Assembly: GCF_003989665.1 (NCBI RefSeq)
Contig: NZ_RZIJ01000020.1
Coordinates: 1 to 64,000, forward strand
Length of the DNA stretch: 64,000 nucleotides
Direction of reading: 5' to 3'
From: Azospirillum doebereinerae
Lineage (GTDB): Bacteria > Pseudomonadota > Alphaproteobacteria > Azospirillales > Azospirillaceae
Below are positions 30,013-38,794 of this stretch, in pieces (the first letter of the stretch is position 1; each line of letters begins with the position of its first letter). The translations under genes were made by a program, and so were the position numbers. The notes beneath the pieces were generated by a model, which ran no database searches, was not told where the DNA came from, and saw nothing but the letters and a program-made list of their open reading frames with translations.

Positions 30013-30144
30013 GCCCCTCTCCCCTCGTGGGAGAGGGGTTGGGGTGAGGGGGCGGCTTCAGCCGGCCGGAAATCTCCTGCTTCTTTCCGCCTTTCAAGCG
30101 GAACACCCCTCATCCCAACCCTTCTCCCGCAAGGGGAGAAGGGC
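30013..30144. repeat. C-rich inverted intergenic repeat, copy 2 (diverged)
   Basis: CCCCTCTCCCCTCGTGGGAG at the left and CTTCTCCCGCAAGGGGAGAA at the right, with TTGGGGTGAGGGG / CCCCTCATCCCAACC as inverted flanks. It lies between flgL and the flagellin promoter, in the 357-base gap 29842-30198, where no gene is seen. Confidence 0.75.
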
Positions 30145-30198
30145 TCCGTCGGCGCTCAGGTGCCTTCACGGGAATGACGATAAGTCAGCCCCCTGGCC

Positions 30199-31107
30199 TC
30201 ACAGGTATTTGGACAGGTTGTTCTCCTCCAGGATCTTCATTAGGCTCATGGTCGCTTCCAGCGACGCCTGGAGCTGCGACAGGCGGGTGGTGGATTCCGC
30301 CAGATCGACGCTGCGGATGTCGTCGACATGGCTTTGCAGCACCAGCTGCTCGTCGACGTGGCGGTCGATGGTGCGTTCCAGCGAGGCGCTGCTGGCGCCC
30401 AGCTTGGCCTGGGTCACCGCCAGCGCGTCGGTCGAATCCGACGCCAGCTTCGTCGCCTCGGCCAGCACGTCGGTGTCGACCGGGTCGGTCTGGAGGTTGG
30501 CGATCAGGTTGAAGGCCCGCAGCGCCTTCTCGAAGGCCGGCTGGTCGGCCGTCACGCCGTAGGACAGGATCAGGTCGTCGGCCGCCTGGAAATGCGCGAC
30601 GGTCTGGTCGCCCTGGTAATAGGCGGTGTCGGCGGTGGACGGCACGGTGGTCTGCGCCGTGGTGCCGCTGAGGTCCACCGCCGGCTGGTCGGTGCGCCCG
30701 CCGGCGAACAGGTAGCGCCCCTCCTGCTGGGTGTTCAGCAGGGCCGCGAATTCCTGCATCAGTTGCCCGGCCTCGGCGGTGACGCCCTCCACCCCGGCGG
30801 CGTTGTTGCCCTGGAGCCCGGTGATCAGGGCGCTCAACCGCGAGGTCAGGTCGCTCATCCCGCCGACGGCGTCGTACAGGCTCTGGATCCGGCCGTTGAC
30901 GACCTCGCCCTCGTCGACGTACTGCTCCAGCCGCTTGTAGTGGCTTTCCAGGTTGACGAGCCGGCCGCTGTCGGACGCGATGCCCTTGTAGTCGGTCGCG
31001 TTCAGCCCGGTCGCCGAGCGCACCTGTTCGGCGGCGACCTGGGCCTGCGCCTTCAGCATGTACTGGACGAGCTGGTTCTGGTGGTTGTAGGTCGCGACCC
31101 GTTCCAT
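30199..31107 (-). CDS. flgL: Flagellar hook-filament junction protein FlgL (HAP3)
   Basis: A 302-residue flagellin-like junction protein. The N-terminal helix MERVATYNHQNQLVQYMLKA and the family segment LNTQQEGRYLFAGGRTDQPA (usually GxYLFAGxxTxxxP) identify it, and the C-terminal helix (TTRLSQLQASLEATMSLMKI) completes the D0/D1 pair. Together with FlgK it joins hook to filament. It follows flgK by 11 bases, so both are in one transcript. Confidence 0.92.
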   Translation of the reverse strand: MERVATYNHQNQLVQYMLKAQAQVAAEQVRSATGLNATDYKGIASDSGRLVNLESHYKRLEQYVDEGEVVNGRIQSLYDAVGGMSDLTSRLSALITGLQGNNAAGVEGVTAEAGQLMQEFAALLNTQQEGRYLFAGGRTDQPAVDLSGTTAQTTVPSTADTAYYQGDQTVAHFQAADDLILSYGVTADQPAFEKALRAFNLIANLQTDPVDTDVLAEATKLASDSTDALAVTQAKLGASSASLERTIDRHVDEQLVLQSHVDDIRSVDLAESTTRLSQLQASLEATMSLMKILEENNLSKYL

Positions 31108-31118
31108 CGCGGTCTCCT

Positions 31119-32858
31119 CTACTGGACCATGTTCAGCGCCGCGTCGAACATGTCCTGCAACGCCTTCATCACCGCCGCGGCGGCCTCGTAGGCGGATTGC
31201 AGGGTGGAGATCGCTGCGGTCTCCTCGTCGACGTTGACGCCGCTCTGGGACGAGAAGCTCGTCTCCAGGCTGGTGGTGTACGTGTTCTGGCTGTCGTAGG
31301 TGGCCGAGGCGGCGGCGGCGAGCGTCGCCGCCCCCTGGATCACCGCCCCGGCGTAGCCGGCCAGCGTGGTGGTGCGTCCGGCGAGTCCGCCGGCCGTATC
31401 GAAGCCGCGCGAGGCGGAGAAGGAGGCGCTGAGCGCCTGCGCCACCGATCCGTCGCCGCTCGCCAGCGCCGTGCCGCCGGCCGCCAGCCCGGAGGCCGTG
31501 GACAGGGCGCCGGTCGCCAGCAGGGCGCTGTTCGCCCCGATGGCGCTGGAGATCCGGATGTCCGACGCGCCGGTTCCGGTCAGCAGATCGTTCATGCCGT
31601 AGGCGGTCGAGAAGGCGCCGCCGTCGCCGCCCAGCGCCACGCCGTTGGAGGCGCTGTTCGCGGCGATCACCAGCTTGCCGTCGGCGGAGATCGAGGCGCT
31701 GGCGTTGCTCATCGTGTTGATGGCGTCGACCACGTCCTGAAGGGTGGACGTCGTCGACAGGTCGATGTCGAGCACCTCCGCCGCCGTGCCGGAGGAGTCG
31801 GTGACCGCGACGCGCAACGTGCCGCTGGTGACGGCGAGCGCGTCGCCGCCCGACACCGCGACCGTTCCGGTCAGCGTCTGCGGCGGCGGGGAGGCGGTGC
31901 CCTGGTTCTGGACGCCGTTCAGCGTCTCCTTCAACGTCGTCGCCAGCTCGTCGAGCCGCGCTTGCTGGGCCGGCAGCTCCTTGTCGCGCAGGGTGACGAG
32001 CGTGCCCAGCGTGCCGCCGGTCAGCGAATTCGTCATGTCGACGCCGTCGATCATGATGCCCTGGAACCCGCTGGTTCCCGTGGCGCTGTAGACGGTGCTG
32101 GCGCTGACCGAGGCGGCCGAGGTGTAGGAGAGTTCGTGGACCGAGGAATCCAGCAGCGCCTTGCCGGAGGCCGTGGAGATCCGCATCATCCCGTTGGAGT
32201 CGACCTGATAGGTGACGTTGATGTTGGTGGCGAGAGCCTTCAGCGCCTCGTTGCGCTGGTCCTCCAGGTCGGTGGTGTTCTGGCCGAGCGCCTTGCCCTT
32301 GACGATGCGGTCGTTGAGGTCGTCGAGCGTGGTCAGCGACGCGTTGACGCTGTCCACCGTGGTGGCGACGGCGTCGTCGGCCTGGGCGCGCAGCGCCTGC
32401 ACCGAGGCGGAGGTGTTGCGCAGGCTCTCCGCCAGATCGGAGACGCTCTGCACCACCGCCGCCTTGGCGCTCTCGCTTTCCGGCGAGGTGGCGAGCGTGG
32501 CGGCGACGTCGGCCACCGCGTCGATCATCGAACCGAGGTCGGTGCCCGAACCGTCCGACGACACCGATCCCAGCGCCGCTTGCAACTGGTCGAGGTAGTC
32601 GTTGCGGGTCGTCGCCTTGCCCAGGTCCGAGGTGGCGGACACGATGGTCTTCAGCAGGTACTGGTCGACGTTGCTGCGGATCGACGCGACGTCGACGCTG
32701 GCGACGCCGACGGCGGTGTCGCGCGTGGTGTTGGAGGCGATCTTGCGGGTGTAGCCGTCGGTGCCGGCGTTGGCGACGTTGGAGGACGCCACCGCCATGC
32801 CGACTTCCGACGCGCGGAGCGCCGAGGTGGCGATGGAACCCGCGACACGAAGGGACAT
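31119..32858 (-). CDS. flgK: Flagellar hook-associated protein FlgK (HAP1)
   Basis: A 579-residue secreted protein. The start MSLRVAGSIATSALRASEVG is followed by the rod/hook motif SSNVANAGTDGYTRK. The middle contains Thr/Ser/Gly-rich beta domains, and the end TLQSAYEAAAAVMKALQDMF matches the FlgK C-terminal helix. It joins the hook to FlgL and the filament. It lies downstream of the FlgN-like gene (27 bases) and immediately upstream of flgL. Confidence 0.94.
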   Translation of the reverse strand: MSLRVAGSIATSALRASEVGMAVASSNVANAGTDGYTRKIASNTTRDTAVGVASVDVASIRSNVDQYLLKTIVSATSDLGKATTRNDYLDQLQAALGSVSSDGSGTDLGSMIDAVADVAATLATSPESESAKAAVVQSVSDLAESLRNTSASVQALRAQADDAVATTVDSVNASLTTLDDLNDRIVKGKALGQNTTDLEDQRNEALKALATNINVTYQVDSNGMMRISTASGKALLDSSVHELSYTSAASVSASTVYSATGTSGFQGIMIDGVDMTNSLTGGTLGTLVTLRDKELPAQQARLDELATTLKETLNGVQNQGTASPPPQTLTGTVAVSGGDALAVTSGTLRVAVTDSSGTAAEVLDIDLSTTSTLQDVVDAINTMSNASASISADGKLVIAANSASNGVALGGDGGAFSTAYGMNDLLTGTGASDIRISSAIGANSALLATGALSTASGLAAGGTALASGDGSVAQALSASFSASRGFDTAGGLAGRTTTLAGYAGAVIQGAATLAAAASATYDSQNTYTTSLETSFSSQSGVNVDEETAAISTLQSAYEAAAAVMKALQDMFDAALNMVQ

Positions 32859-32885
32859 GGCGGTTTCTCCCGGTTCGTCGCCGGA

Positions 32886-33359
32886 TCAGACGGTGACGGC
32901 CAGTGCGTGGCGGGTCATCGGCGCGGACGGACGCGCGCCGTAGCGCGCGCCGGGGCCGTAGGACAGGGCGGGAGCGCCCGCTGCGGCGTTCGAGGCGGCG
33001 CGCAGCGCGGCGCCGATGGCGGCCTGGCGCACACGATGGACCTTGATGCGCGCCTCCAGCGCCCGCATCTGCCCGCCCAGCGCCGGCAGCACACGGTCGG
33101 CGGCGGCGCGCGCGGCGGCGCGGACGGCGGGCGGCACGCGCTTGCTGCGGGTCTGCACCAGCGCGTCGGCCAGCCGGTCCTTCCAGGCGGCGAGCAGCGA
33201 CTGCATCGCCCCGGCCGCGAGCAGCGCGTCGCGCGCCCGGCCGTCGCGCATCGCGGTGTCGGCGTCGGCGGTCAGGCGGTCGAGTTCGGCCGTGAAGCGT
33301 TCCAGGACGTCCACCGGATCGACACGGAGGAAGACGGTGTTGGCCGGCGTGGTCGCCAT
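32886..33359 (-). CDS. Putative FlgN-type flagellar export chaperone
   Basis: A 157-residue, Arg/Ala-rich helical protein (FTAELDRLTADADTAMRDGR; LAAGAMQSLLAAWKDRLADA). It is not clearly similar to a known family, but its length, helical nature and position directly in front of flgK and flgL are those of FlgN, the chaperone for these two proteins. Start 33359 has GGAGAC seven bases upstream. A flagellar promoter element lies 46 bases upstream and would start the orf-flgK-flgL transcript. FlgN identity is an inference from context. Confidence 0.72.
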   Translation of the reverse strand: MATTPANTVFLRVDPVDVLERFTAELDRLTADADTAMRDGRARDALLAAGAMQSLLAAWKDRLADALVQTRSKRVPPAVRAAARAAADRVLPALGGQMRALEARIKVHRVRQAAIGAALRAASNAAAGAPALSYGPGARYGARPSAPMTRHALAVTV

Positions 33360-33404
33360 GATCGGGTCTCCTTCGGTGGGTGGAACGCTTCGTTGCACGG
33401 GCGG

Positions 33405-33434
33405 CGGCGGAAGAACTGGCGCGGTTTTTTTGAG
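33405..33434 (-). promoter_or_regulatory. Flagellar-type promoter element before the FlgN-like gene and flgK
   Basis: On the minus strand AAAAAACCGCGCCAG is followed by TTCTTCCGCCG. The first 15 bases are identical to the flgD element. It lies 46 bases before the ATG at 33359. Confidence 0.68.
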
Positions 33435-33456
33435 TGATTTGATCGGGACGTGCTTT

Positions 33457-33511
33457 GCCCCCTCCCTAACCCTCTCCCGCCGCAGGCGGGGGAGGGATGG
33501 GGAGGGGGCAC
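33457..33511. repeat. C-rich inverted intergenic repeat, copy 3
   Basis: A compact copy: CCCCCTCCCTAACCCTCTCC on the left is mirrored by GGGGGAGGGATGGGGAGGGG on the right around CGCCGCAGGCG. It lies just upstream of a flagellar promoter element and downstream of the 82-residue gene, where it may end transcription. Confidence 0.82.
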
Positions 33512-33523
33512 CGGGGCAGACGC

Positions 33524-33772
33524 TTAACGCCGCAAACCCCCAGCCCGCCCGTAAGCCGACGCCGCGATCCGCGCGGCGCTGCCGTGCCGGATCGCCTTGG
33601 CCATCGCACTCTTCGCCTCGTGCAGGCGGTCGATCAGCGTCATCAGGTCGTCGGCCAGCGCCAGCCGTTCCGCCCGCGAGGCCGGGCCGGCCAGCACCTT
33701 TTGCGCCTGGGCGACGATGCGCCGGTGGTCGAGCAGCAGCGCGTCCTGCTCCTGGAAACGTTCCCCGGTCAT
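33524..33772 (-). CDS. Small unknown protein in the flgD-flgE operon
   Basis: An 82-residue helical protein (EQDALLLDHRRIVAQAQKVL, LADDLMTLIDRLHEAKSAMA) with a basic C-terminus. It is not recognised. The start lies 10 bases after flgE on the same strand, so it is surely co-transcribed with the hook genes. A small flagellar chaperone (FliT- or FlgN-like) or a hook-length accessory would fit, but there is no direct evidence. Confidence 0.7.
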   Translation of the reverse strand: MTGERFQEQDALLLDHRRIVAQAQKVLAGPASRAERLALADDLMTLIDRLHEAKSAMAKAIRHGSAARIAASAYGRAGGLRR

Positions 33773-33782
33773 GACGTCGCCC

Positions 33783-35093
33783 TCAACGCTTCATCGCGAT
33801 CAGCGTGTCCAGCATGTCCTGCGCCGTCGTCACCACCTTGGAGGCGGCGGAATAGGCCTGCTGGGCGGTGATCATCCGGCTGAACTCGTCGGTCAGCTCG
33901 ACGGTGGAGCTTTCCAGCGAGCCGGCGGCGATCTCGCCGGCCTTGCCGTCGCCGGCGGTGCGCAGCTGGTACTGGCCGGATTCGTTGGTCTGGGTGAAGG
34001 TGCTGCCGGTGTCGCTGTCCAGACCGTCGGCGTTGGCGAAGGTCGCGATGGGGATCTGGTAGATCGCCCGCGTCTCGCCGTTGTCGAAGGTGGCGCGGAC
34101 GACGCCACTGGTGTCGATGGTGGTGCCGGTCAGCGTGCCCGGCGCGTAGCCGTTCTGCGTGCTGGTCCAGTCGCCGATCGACGGCGTGTCGTCGCCCGAC
34201 GCGTATTGCGTCAGCCCGTCGGTCCCGGCGGCCGTCCCCAGATCGAGCGAGACCGTGCTGTCGGTGGCGCCGGTCGTCCAGCCGCCGACCGAGAAGGACA
34301 CCTTCGCCGGATCGACCGACACCATCGTGCCGCTGCCGTCGTCCTGGGTGGCCGAGGCCAGCGAGCCGTCGCTGTTGAAGCTGATGGACAGCGGGAAGCC
34401 GGCGATGGTGCCGGTGGTCGCCGTGGCGTCGGAGGATTTGGTCGGGTTGGAGGCGTTCAGCGACCAGGTGTTGTCGGCCGTCTTCTCCCAGGTCAGCGTC
34501 ACCGAATGGCTGTTGCCCAGCGCGTCGAACAGCTCGACGTCGGAGGTGAAGCTGTCGCCGGTCTCGGCGTCCGACGGCAGGTTGGCCTCCAGCCCCAGCG
34601 TCGAGGTCGCCTTGGGCGTTCCCTTGATGCTGGTGAGGTTGATGGCCTCCAGGCTGTCGGTCGAGGTCTTGTTGCTGGCGGCGACGGTGCCGCTGTCGGT
34701 CAGCTTCCAGCCGTAGAGGTAGTTGCCCTCGTCGTTCTTCAGGTAGCCCGACGCGTCGGCCGAGAAGGAACCGTTGCGGGTGAAGGCGACCTCGCCGTTG
34801 GCCGACTTGCCCGACACCACGAAGAAGCCCTCGCCGTTCACCGCCATGTTGGTGCTGGTGGCGGAGGACTGGATCTCGCCTTGCCGGCTGATGCTGCGGC
34901 TGTTCGACGCGATGACGCCGCCGACCTGCTCGTCGATGGTCGAGGTCTTGTTGATGTAGGAGGTGAAGCTGGTGACCGTGCCCTTGAAGCCGGTGGTGCT
35001 GGAGTTGGCGATGTTGCTGGAGATCGAGGCCAGCGCCTTGCTTTGGGCGGTCAAGCCGGACATGGCGCTGTACATCGCGCTGGTGATGCTCAT
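33783..35093 (-). CDS. flgE: Flagellar hook protein FlgE
   Basis: A 436-residue secreted hook protein. The N-terminal rod motif reads MSITSAMYSAMSGLTAQSKA then SSNIANSSTTGFKGT; the middle has the hook segment NMAVNGEGFFVVSG and FTRNGSFSADASGYLKNDEG; the C-terminus (MITAQQAYSAASKVVTTAQD, MLDTLIAMKR) is the conserved FlgE end. It polymerises below the hook-associated proteins. It follows flgD by 52 bases and precedes the small gene at 33772. Confidence 0.96.
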   Translation of the reverse strand: MSITSAMYSAMSGLTAQSKALASISSNIANSSTTGFKGTVTSFTSYINKTSTIDEQVGGVIASNSRSISRQGEIQSSATSTNMAVNGEGFFVVSGKSANGEVAFTRNGSFSADASGYLKNDEGNYLYGWKLTDSGTVAASNKTSTDSLEAINLTSIKGTPKATSTLGLEANLPSDAETGDSFTSDVELFDALGNSHSVTLTWEKTADNTWSLNASNPTKSSDATATTGTIAGFPLSISFNSDGSLASATQDDGSGTMVSVDPAKVSFSVGGWTTGATDSTVSLDLGTAAGTDGLTQYASGDDTPSIGDWTSTQNGYAPGTLTGTTIDTSGVVRATFDNGETRAIYQIPIATFANADGLDSDTGSTFTQTNESGQYQLRTAGDGKAGEIAAGSLESSTVELTDEFSRMITAQQAYSAASKVVTTAQDMLDTLIAMKR

Positions 35094-35145
35094 GGCGACA
35101 CCCGTCGAAAAGGAAACCGGGAAGGAAGGGAGGCGGACGGGGCGG

Positions 35146-35823
35146 TCAGGAGATCGCCAGCACGTCGTCCGCCGAGACGCTGACGCCGCCGATGCTGAGC
35201 GTCGCGGAGCCCGAGCTGCTGTCGACGCCGGTCACCGTGCCCTTGATGCGGGTGGTGGTGCCGACGCTGGCGCCGCTGGAATCCACGGCGCTGACGGTCA
35301 GCGTGTAGGTGCCGCTGCTGTAGGTCGTGCCGTTGTCGGCGGTGCCGTCCCAGCTCACCGCGTGGGTGCCCGACGAGGTGTCGCCGGTTTCGGTGTGGAC
35401 GGTCTTGCCCGCGCTGTCGGTGACGGTCAGCGTGACCTTCGACGCGGTGGAATCCAGGTCGTATCCCCAGGACGCGCTGCCGCTCTGCAGGGCGGTGGTC
35501 GATCCCTCCGCCTCCACGGTGCGGCCGAGATAGCCGATGGCGTTGCTGCCGCTGCCGAGCGACGTCCCCAGCGAGGTGACGGCGGTGCTGAGGTCGTCCA
35601 GCTTGTCGCCGATCGACATCTGCTGCTCCAGCGAGGCGAGCTGCACCAGTTGGGTCGTGTACTGGCTGGCGTCCACCGGGTCGGTCGGGTCCTGGACCTC
35701 AAGCTGTTTCAGCAGCAGCGTCAGGAAGGACTGGTAGTTGTCGACCAGCGACGCCGACGAACTCTTCGTCGAAGAGGAGGTCGTCGTCGTTGTGGACGAG
35801 GAGCTGATTGAATCCACCGACAT
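35146..35823 (-). CDS. flgD: Flagellar hook capping (scaffold) protein FlgD
   Basis: A 225-residue protein. A Ser/Thr-rich start precedes the FlgD signature SFLTLLLKQLEVQDPTDPVD and SQYTTQLVQLASLEQQMSIG. The C-terminal half has FlgD tudor/Ig-like strands (SWDGTADNGTTYSSGTYTLT). FlgD caps the growing hook and is later removed. The start at 35823 is preferred because GGAG lies eight bases upstream; ATG 35829 has its ribosome site too close. The gene heads the flgD-flgE-orf transcript, driven by the element at 35957-35981. Confidence 0.93.
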   Translation of the reverse strand: MSVDSISSSSTTTTTSSSTKSSSASLVDNYQSFLTLLLKQLEVQDPTDPVDASQYTTQLVQLASLEQQMSIGDKLDDLSTAVTSLGTSLGSGSNAIGYLGRTVEAEGSTTALQSGSASWGYDLDSTASKVTLTVTDSAGKTVHTETGDTSSGTHAVSWDGTADNGTTYSSGTYTLTVSAVDSSGASVGTTTRIKGTVTGVDSSSGSATLSIGGVSVSADDVLAIS

Positions 35824-35956
35824 CGCCATCTCCACCCAATCGCGGCCCGTTCGCGGACTCCGGGCAAGGGCGTCCACGGCGGCGAGGCCGGTGTTGTTCA
35901 GGGAAGGGCCGCGCGTCGGCGCCGCCCGTTCGTTCTGAGGGTATCCACGGAGTGGC

Positions 35957-35981
35957 CGGCGAAAGCTGGCGCGGTTTTTTC
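35957..35981 (-). promoter_or_regulatory. Flagellar-type promoter element before flgD
   Basis: On the minus strand the core AAAACCGCGCCAGCTTTCG is part of a 25-base block identical to that before the unknown gene at 22727. It lies 133 bases before the flgD start, directly after the terminator of the beta-helix gene. Confidence 0.7.
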
Positions 35982-35990
35982 GCAAAAAAG

Positions 35991-36024
35991 AAAAAAGGCC
36001 GCCGCCCGGTGAGGGCGACGGCCT
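35991..36024 (-). terminator. Rho-independent terminator of the beta-helix gene
   Basis: On the minus strand AGGCCGTCGCCC and GGGCGGCGGCCT form a 12-base stem with one mismatch around a five-base loop, followed by six T residues (35991-35996). It lies 30 bases past the stop of the beta-helix gene. Confidence 0.88.
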
Positions 36025-36053
36025 TTCTGTCGGCGTCGAAGGTGGTGCGGGCG

Positions 36054-37934
36054 TTACGCCGCGTGGTCCCAGAACTGCGGCATCTCCGCGTCGGCGTTGT
36101 AGCCGGCGGTGCCCATCGACGACCAGCTGAGGTCGTGGATGCCGGTGGCGAGCGCCGCCGCGTCCTCCTTCAGCGAATAGTCGCCGTGGGCGCTGTCGGT
36201 GAAGCCGGGGTTGAACATCTGGTCGTTCGGCCCGTAGCTCCGGCCGTTGGCGGCGAGGTTGCCGTCCATCAGGAAGTTCTCGCCGGGGCTCATCAGCTTC
36301 CAGTACTGCTCGATCGGCGCCTCGCCGGCCGCGAGGTTGTGGATGATGGTGGCGTCGTCCGGCCGGGCCTGGTCGCCGGCCTTGGGCACCCACTCGACGC
36401 GGATGAAGGCGTGGTCCGGGTCGCTGACGACGCCGAAATTGTTCTCCAGCAGGTTCCCGTCGCCGCCGTGCAGGTAGATGCCGCCCCAGGAGAAGCCCTT
36501 CACGAAGTTGTCGCGCACGGTGACGCCGCTGGTCAGGTCGTCGAGCGAGATGCCCCAGCCCTTGTGGTCGTTCAGCCAGTTGCCCGACGCGTCGGTGGCC
36601 AGCCCGCCGGTGTCCTGCACGTCGTTGCCCTGGATCACCGAACCGGTGGCGGTGCCGGAGCGGCCCAGCATCTCGATGCCGCCGCCGTCGGCGGTCTCCT
36701 GCCCGACATGGTGGATGCGGTTGAACGCGACGACGTTGTTCCGGTTGACCTGCCCGTCGTCCCATTCCTTCAGCGACACGCCGTAGCGCGGGGCGTCGGT
36801 GATGTCGTTGTGGCTGATGACGGTGCCGCTGCTGCCGACGCCGCCGATGCCGGCGCCGCCCTTCACGATCTCGCCGATGTGCTGCATCGTGTTGGCGTAG
36901 ATGTGGTTGCCGTCGGCGGCGTTGGTCAGGCTGACGCCGTTGCCGGCCAGATGCTCCATGCGGTTGCCGCCGATTCGGCTGTCGTCGGTGCCGTCGAGCG
37001 CGATGGCGGTGCCGACGTTGACGAAATGGTTGCCGCCGACCGCGTTGCCATGCCCGCCGGTCATCGAGAGCGCCGAGCCGTCGTATCTGCCGTCGGTGAA
37101 GGTCAGGCCGGTGATGCTGAGGTTGCTGGCGTCCTTGGTGGCGATCAGCGTGCCGAGCTTGGCCACCACCGCGCCGTCCTTGAGAAGGGCGGCGGAATCC
37201 TCGGGCTTCACCACCAGCGTGTCGTCCGACGCCCGCCAGCCGAATTCCCCGGCGTCGCGGATCAGCTTAGCGTCGTTCATCACGCGGTAGGTGCCGCCGC
37301 TGCGCAGGGCGTAGGAGGCGTCGGCGTCCAGGGTGACGGTGTTGGTCGTGGCGTCGATGGCGCGCACGGCCGTGATGTCGTCGCGCAGCCGCTCGGTGTC
37401 GAAGGTCTGCACGACCAGCCCGTCATGGGGGGCCAGCGTCGCCGGGACTTCGCCCTCCTTGTAGGTGAAGACGGTCTTGCTGGCCCCGTCCGCGTCGGCG
37501 CGCAGAACCTGCCAGCCGCTGGTGGCCGGATCGGCCGGATCGTAATCGCCGGTCTGGGCGACCTGCTGGCGCACGCCGCCGATGGTCAGGTCCAGCCCGC
37601 TGGCGGCCGACAGCTTGGCGGAATAGAGCCCGTCGCCCTCGGTGGTGAAGCCGCGCACCAGTTCGCCGCCGCTCAGGATCGGCGTCTCGCCTTTGTAGGC
37701 GGCGAAGCTGTGACCGCTGTCGTGGGAATCGAGGCTCAGCGTCTCGTCCAGGCGGTAGGTGCCGCCCCGGATGTAGGTGGTGTCGGTGTCGCCCGCCCGC
37801 ATCCCGTCCCTCGCCCGCTCCAGGCTGGCGAAGGGACCGTCGGTGCCGTCGGCGTTGGGGGCCGCAAGCCGGCCTGACCAAGAATCCTTGCCCTCGGTGG
37901 AGACATAGAAGGCGGTCTGGTCGATGGTCGTCAT
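36054..37934 (-). CDS. Right-handed parallel beta-helix protein
   Basis: A protein of about 626 residues. After FYVSTEGKDSWSGRLAAPNA (a start typical of pectate-lyase/alginate-epimerase-like proteins) and PFASLERARDGMRAGDTDTT, it forms many short beta-helix coils with N-rich turns (NRMEHLAGNGVSLTNAADGN, NTMQHIGEIVKGGAGIGG, NDVQDTGGLATDASGNW). No N-terminal signal peptide and no RTX repeats are seen, so export, if any, is by an unusual route. Polysaccharide lyases and epimerases share this fold; no catalytic residues could be assigned. GGAGG eight bases upstream supports start 37934. It lies at the head of the flagellar cluster but has its own terminator. Confidence 0.82.
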   Translation of the reverse strand: MTTIDQTAFYVSTEGKDSWSGRLAAPNADGTDGPFASLERARDGMRAGDTDTTYIRGGTYRLDETLSLDSHDSGHSFAAYKGETPILSGGELVRGFTTEGDGLYSAKLSAASGLDLTIGGVRQQVAQTGDYDPADPATSGWQVLRADADGASKTVFTYKEGEVPATLAPHDGLVVQTFDTERLRDDITAVRAIDATTNTVTLDADASYALRSGGTYRVMNDAKLIRDAGEFGWRASDDTLVVKPEDSAALLKDGAVVAKLGTLIATKDASNLSITGLTFTDGRYDGSALSMTGGHGNAVGGNHFVNVGTAIALDGTDDSRIGGNRMEHLAGNGVSLTNAADGNHIYANTMQHIGEIVKGGAGIGGVGSSGTVISHNDITDAPRYGVSLKEWDDGQVNRNNVVAFNRIHHVGQETADGGGIEMLGRSGTATGSVIQGNDVQDTGGLATDASGNWLNDHKGWGISLDDLTSGVTVRDNFVKGFSWGGIYLHGGDGNLLENNFGVVSDPDHAFIRVEWVPKAGDQARPDDATIIHNLAAGEAPIEQYWKLMSPGENFLMDGNLAANGRSYGPNDQMFNPGFTDSAHGDYSLKEDAAALATGIHDLSWSSMGTAGYNADAEMPQFWDHAA

Positions 37935-37978
37935 GATCAAGTCCTCCGTGCTATGGGTCGGAGGAGACGCTTTTATGG

Positions 37979-38794
37979 TTAATTTTTTCTTTCCAACGGA
38001 GTTACCCCAAAGGGGGTGTCATCGTGGTCAGCGCCGTCGTTGCCGAAAACGTCCGGCAGCAGGGCCGCGGGGATCGTTGCCGCATCGTCCGGCGCCACCA
38101 CGGCGAAGCTCGACCCGTCGCTCTTGGGGCGGACGAGAGCCAGGGGCGAGCCGACCACCACGAAATGGATGGTCTCGGCGATGTTGGTGGCGTGGTCGCC
38201 GATGCGTTCCAGGTTCTTCGCCATGAACAAAAGATGCGTGCAGGGCGTGATGTTGCGCGGATCCTCCATCATGTAGGTCAGAACCTCGCGGAACAGGCTG
38301 GTGTAAAGGTCGTCCAGCTCTTCGTCGCGCTCCCAGGCGGCGACGGCCTTGGCCACGTCGCGCTCGATGTGGGCGTCGAGCACGTCCTTCAGGATGGATT
38401 CGACCAGCCGGCCCATGCGCGGGATCGCCGCCGCCGGCCGGACCACCGGCACCTGGGCCAAGGCCAGCGACCGCTTGGCGATGTTGGCGGCGTAGTCGCC
38501 GATGCGCTCCAGGTCGGCGGCGATCTTCAGGGAGGAGACGATCTCGCGCAGGTCCTGCGCCATCGGCTGGCGCAAGGCGAGCAGACGCACCGCCTCCGCG
38601 TCGATGTCGCGCTCGTAGGCGTCGAGCCGGACGTCGGCCTGCATCACCTGCGAGGCCAGCCCGACGTCGCGGCGCGACACCGCCTTGACGGCCGCCTCGA
38701 CCTGGGCCTCGGCGACGCCGCCCATCTGGGTGACGAGGTTCGACAGGCGCTGAAGCTCCTGCGCGAAAGAGCGGACGATGTGTTCCGAGCCCAT
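37979..38794 (-). CDS. phoU: Phosphate transport regulator PhoU
   Basis: A 271-residue cytoplasmic protein with the two three-helix PhoU repeats: HIVRSFAQELQRLSNLVTQM, LKIAADLERIGDYAANIAKR in repeat one and MAKNLERIGDHATNIAETIH in repeat two, with the metal-binding ERIGDxxxNIAE signatures. PhoU connects the Pst phosphate importer and the PhoR kinase. The family has about 235 residues; the extra 40 residues form an acidic tail (GNDGADHDDTPFGVTPLERK). The gene is alone here: no pst genes are next to it. Start 38794 is the last ATG before the conserved N-terminus. Confidence 0.93.
   Translation of the reverse strand: MGSEHIVRSFAQELQRLSNLVTQMGGVAEAQVEAAVKAVSRRDVGLASQVMQADVRLDAYERDIDAEAVRLLALRQPMAQDLREIVSSLKIAADLERIGDYAANIAKRSLALAQVPVVRPAAAIPRMGRLVESILKDVLDAHIERDVAKAVAAWERDEELDDLYTSLFREVLTYMMEDPRNITPCTHLLFMAKNLERIGDHATNIAETIHFVVVGSPLALVRPKSDGSSFAVVAPDDAATIPAALLPDVFGNDGADHDDTPFGVTPLERKN

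Noticed and set aside
35957..35981. Reading the flagellar element as a sigma-54 promoter (TGGC ... GC)
   Set aside because: On the other strand TGGCGCGG precedes T-rich sequence, but the GG-to-GC distance does not fit the -24/-12 spacing and the direction is away from the genes.
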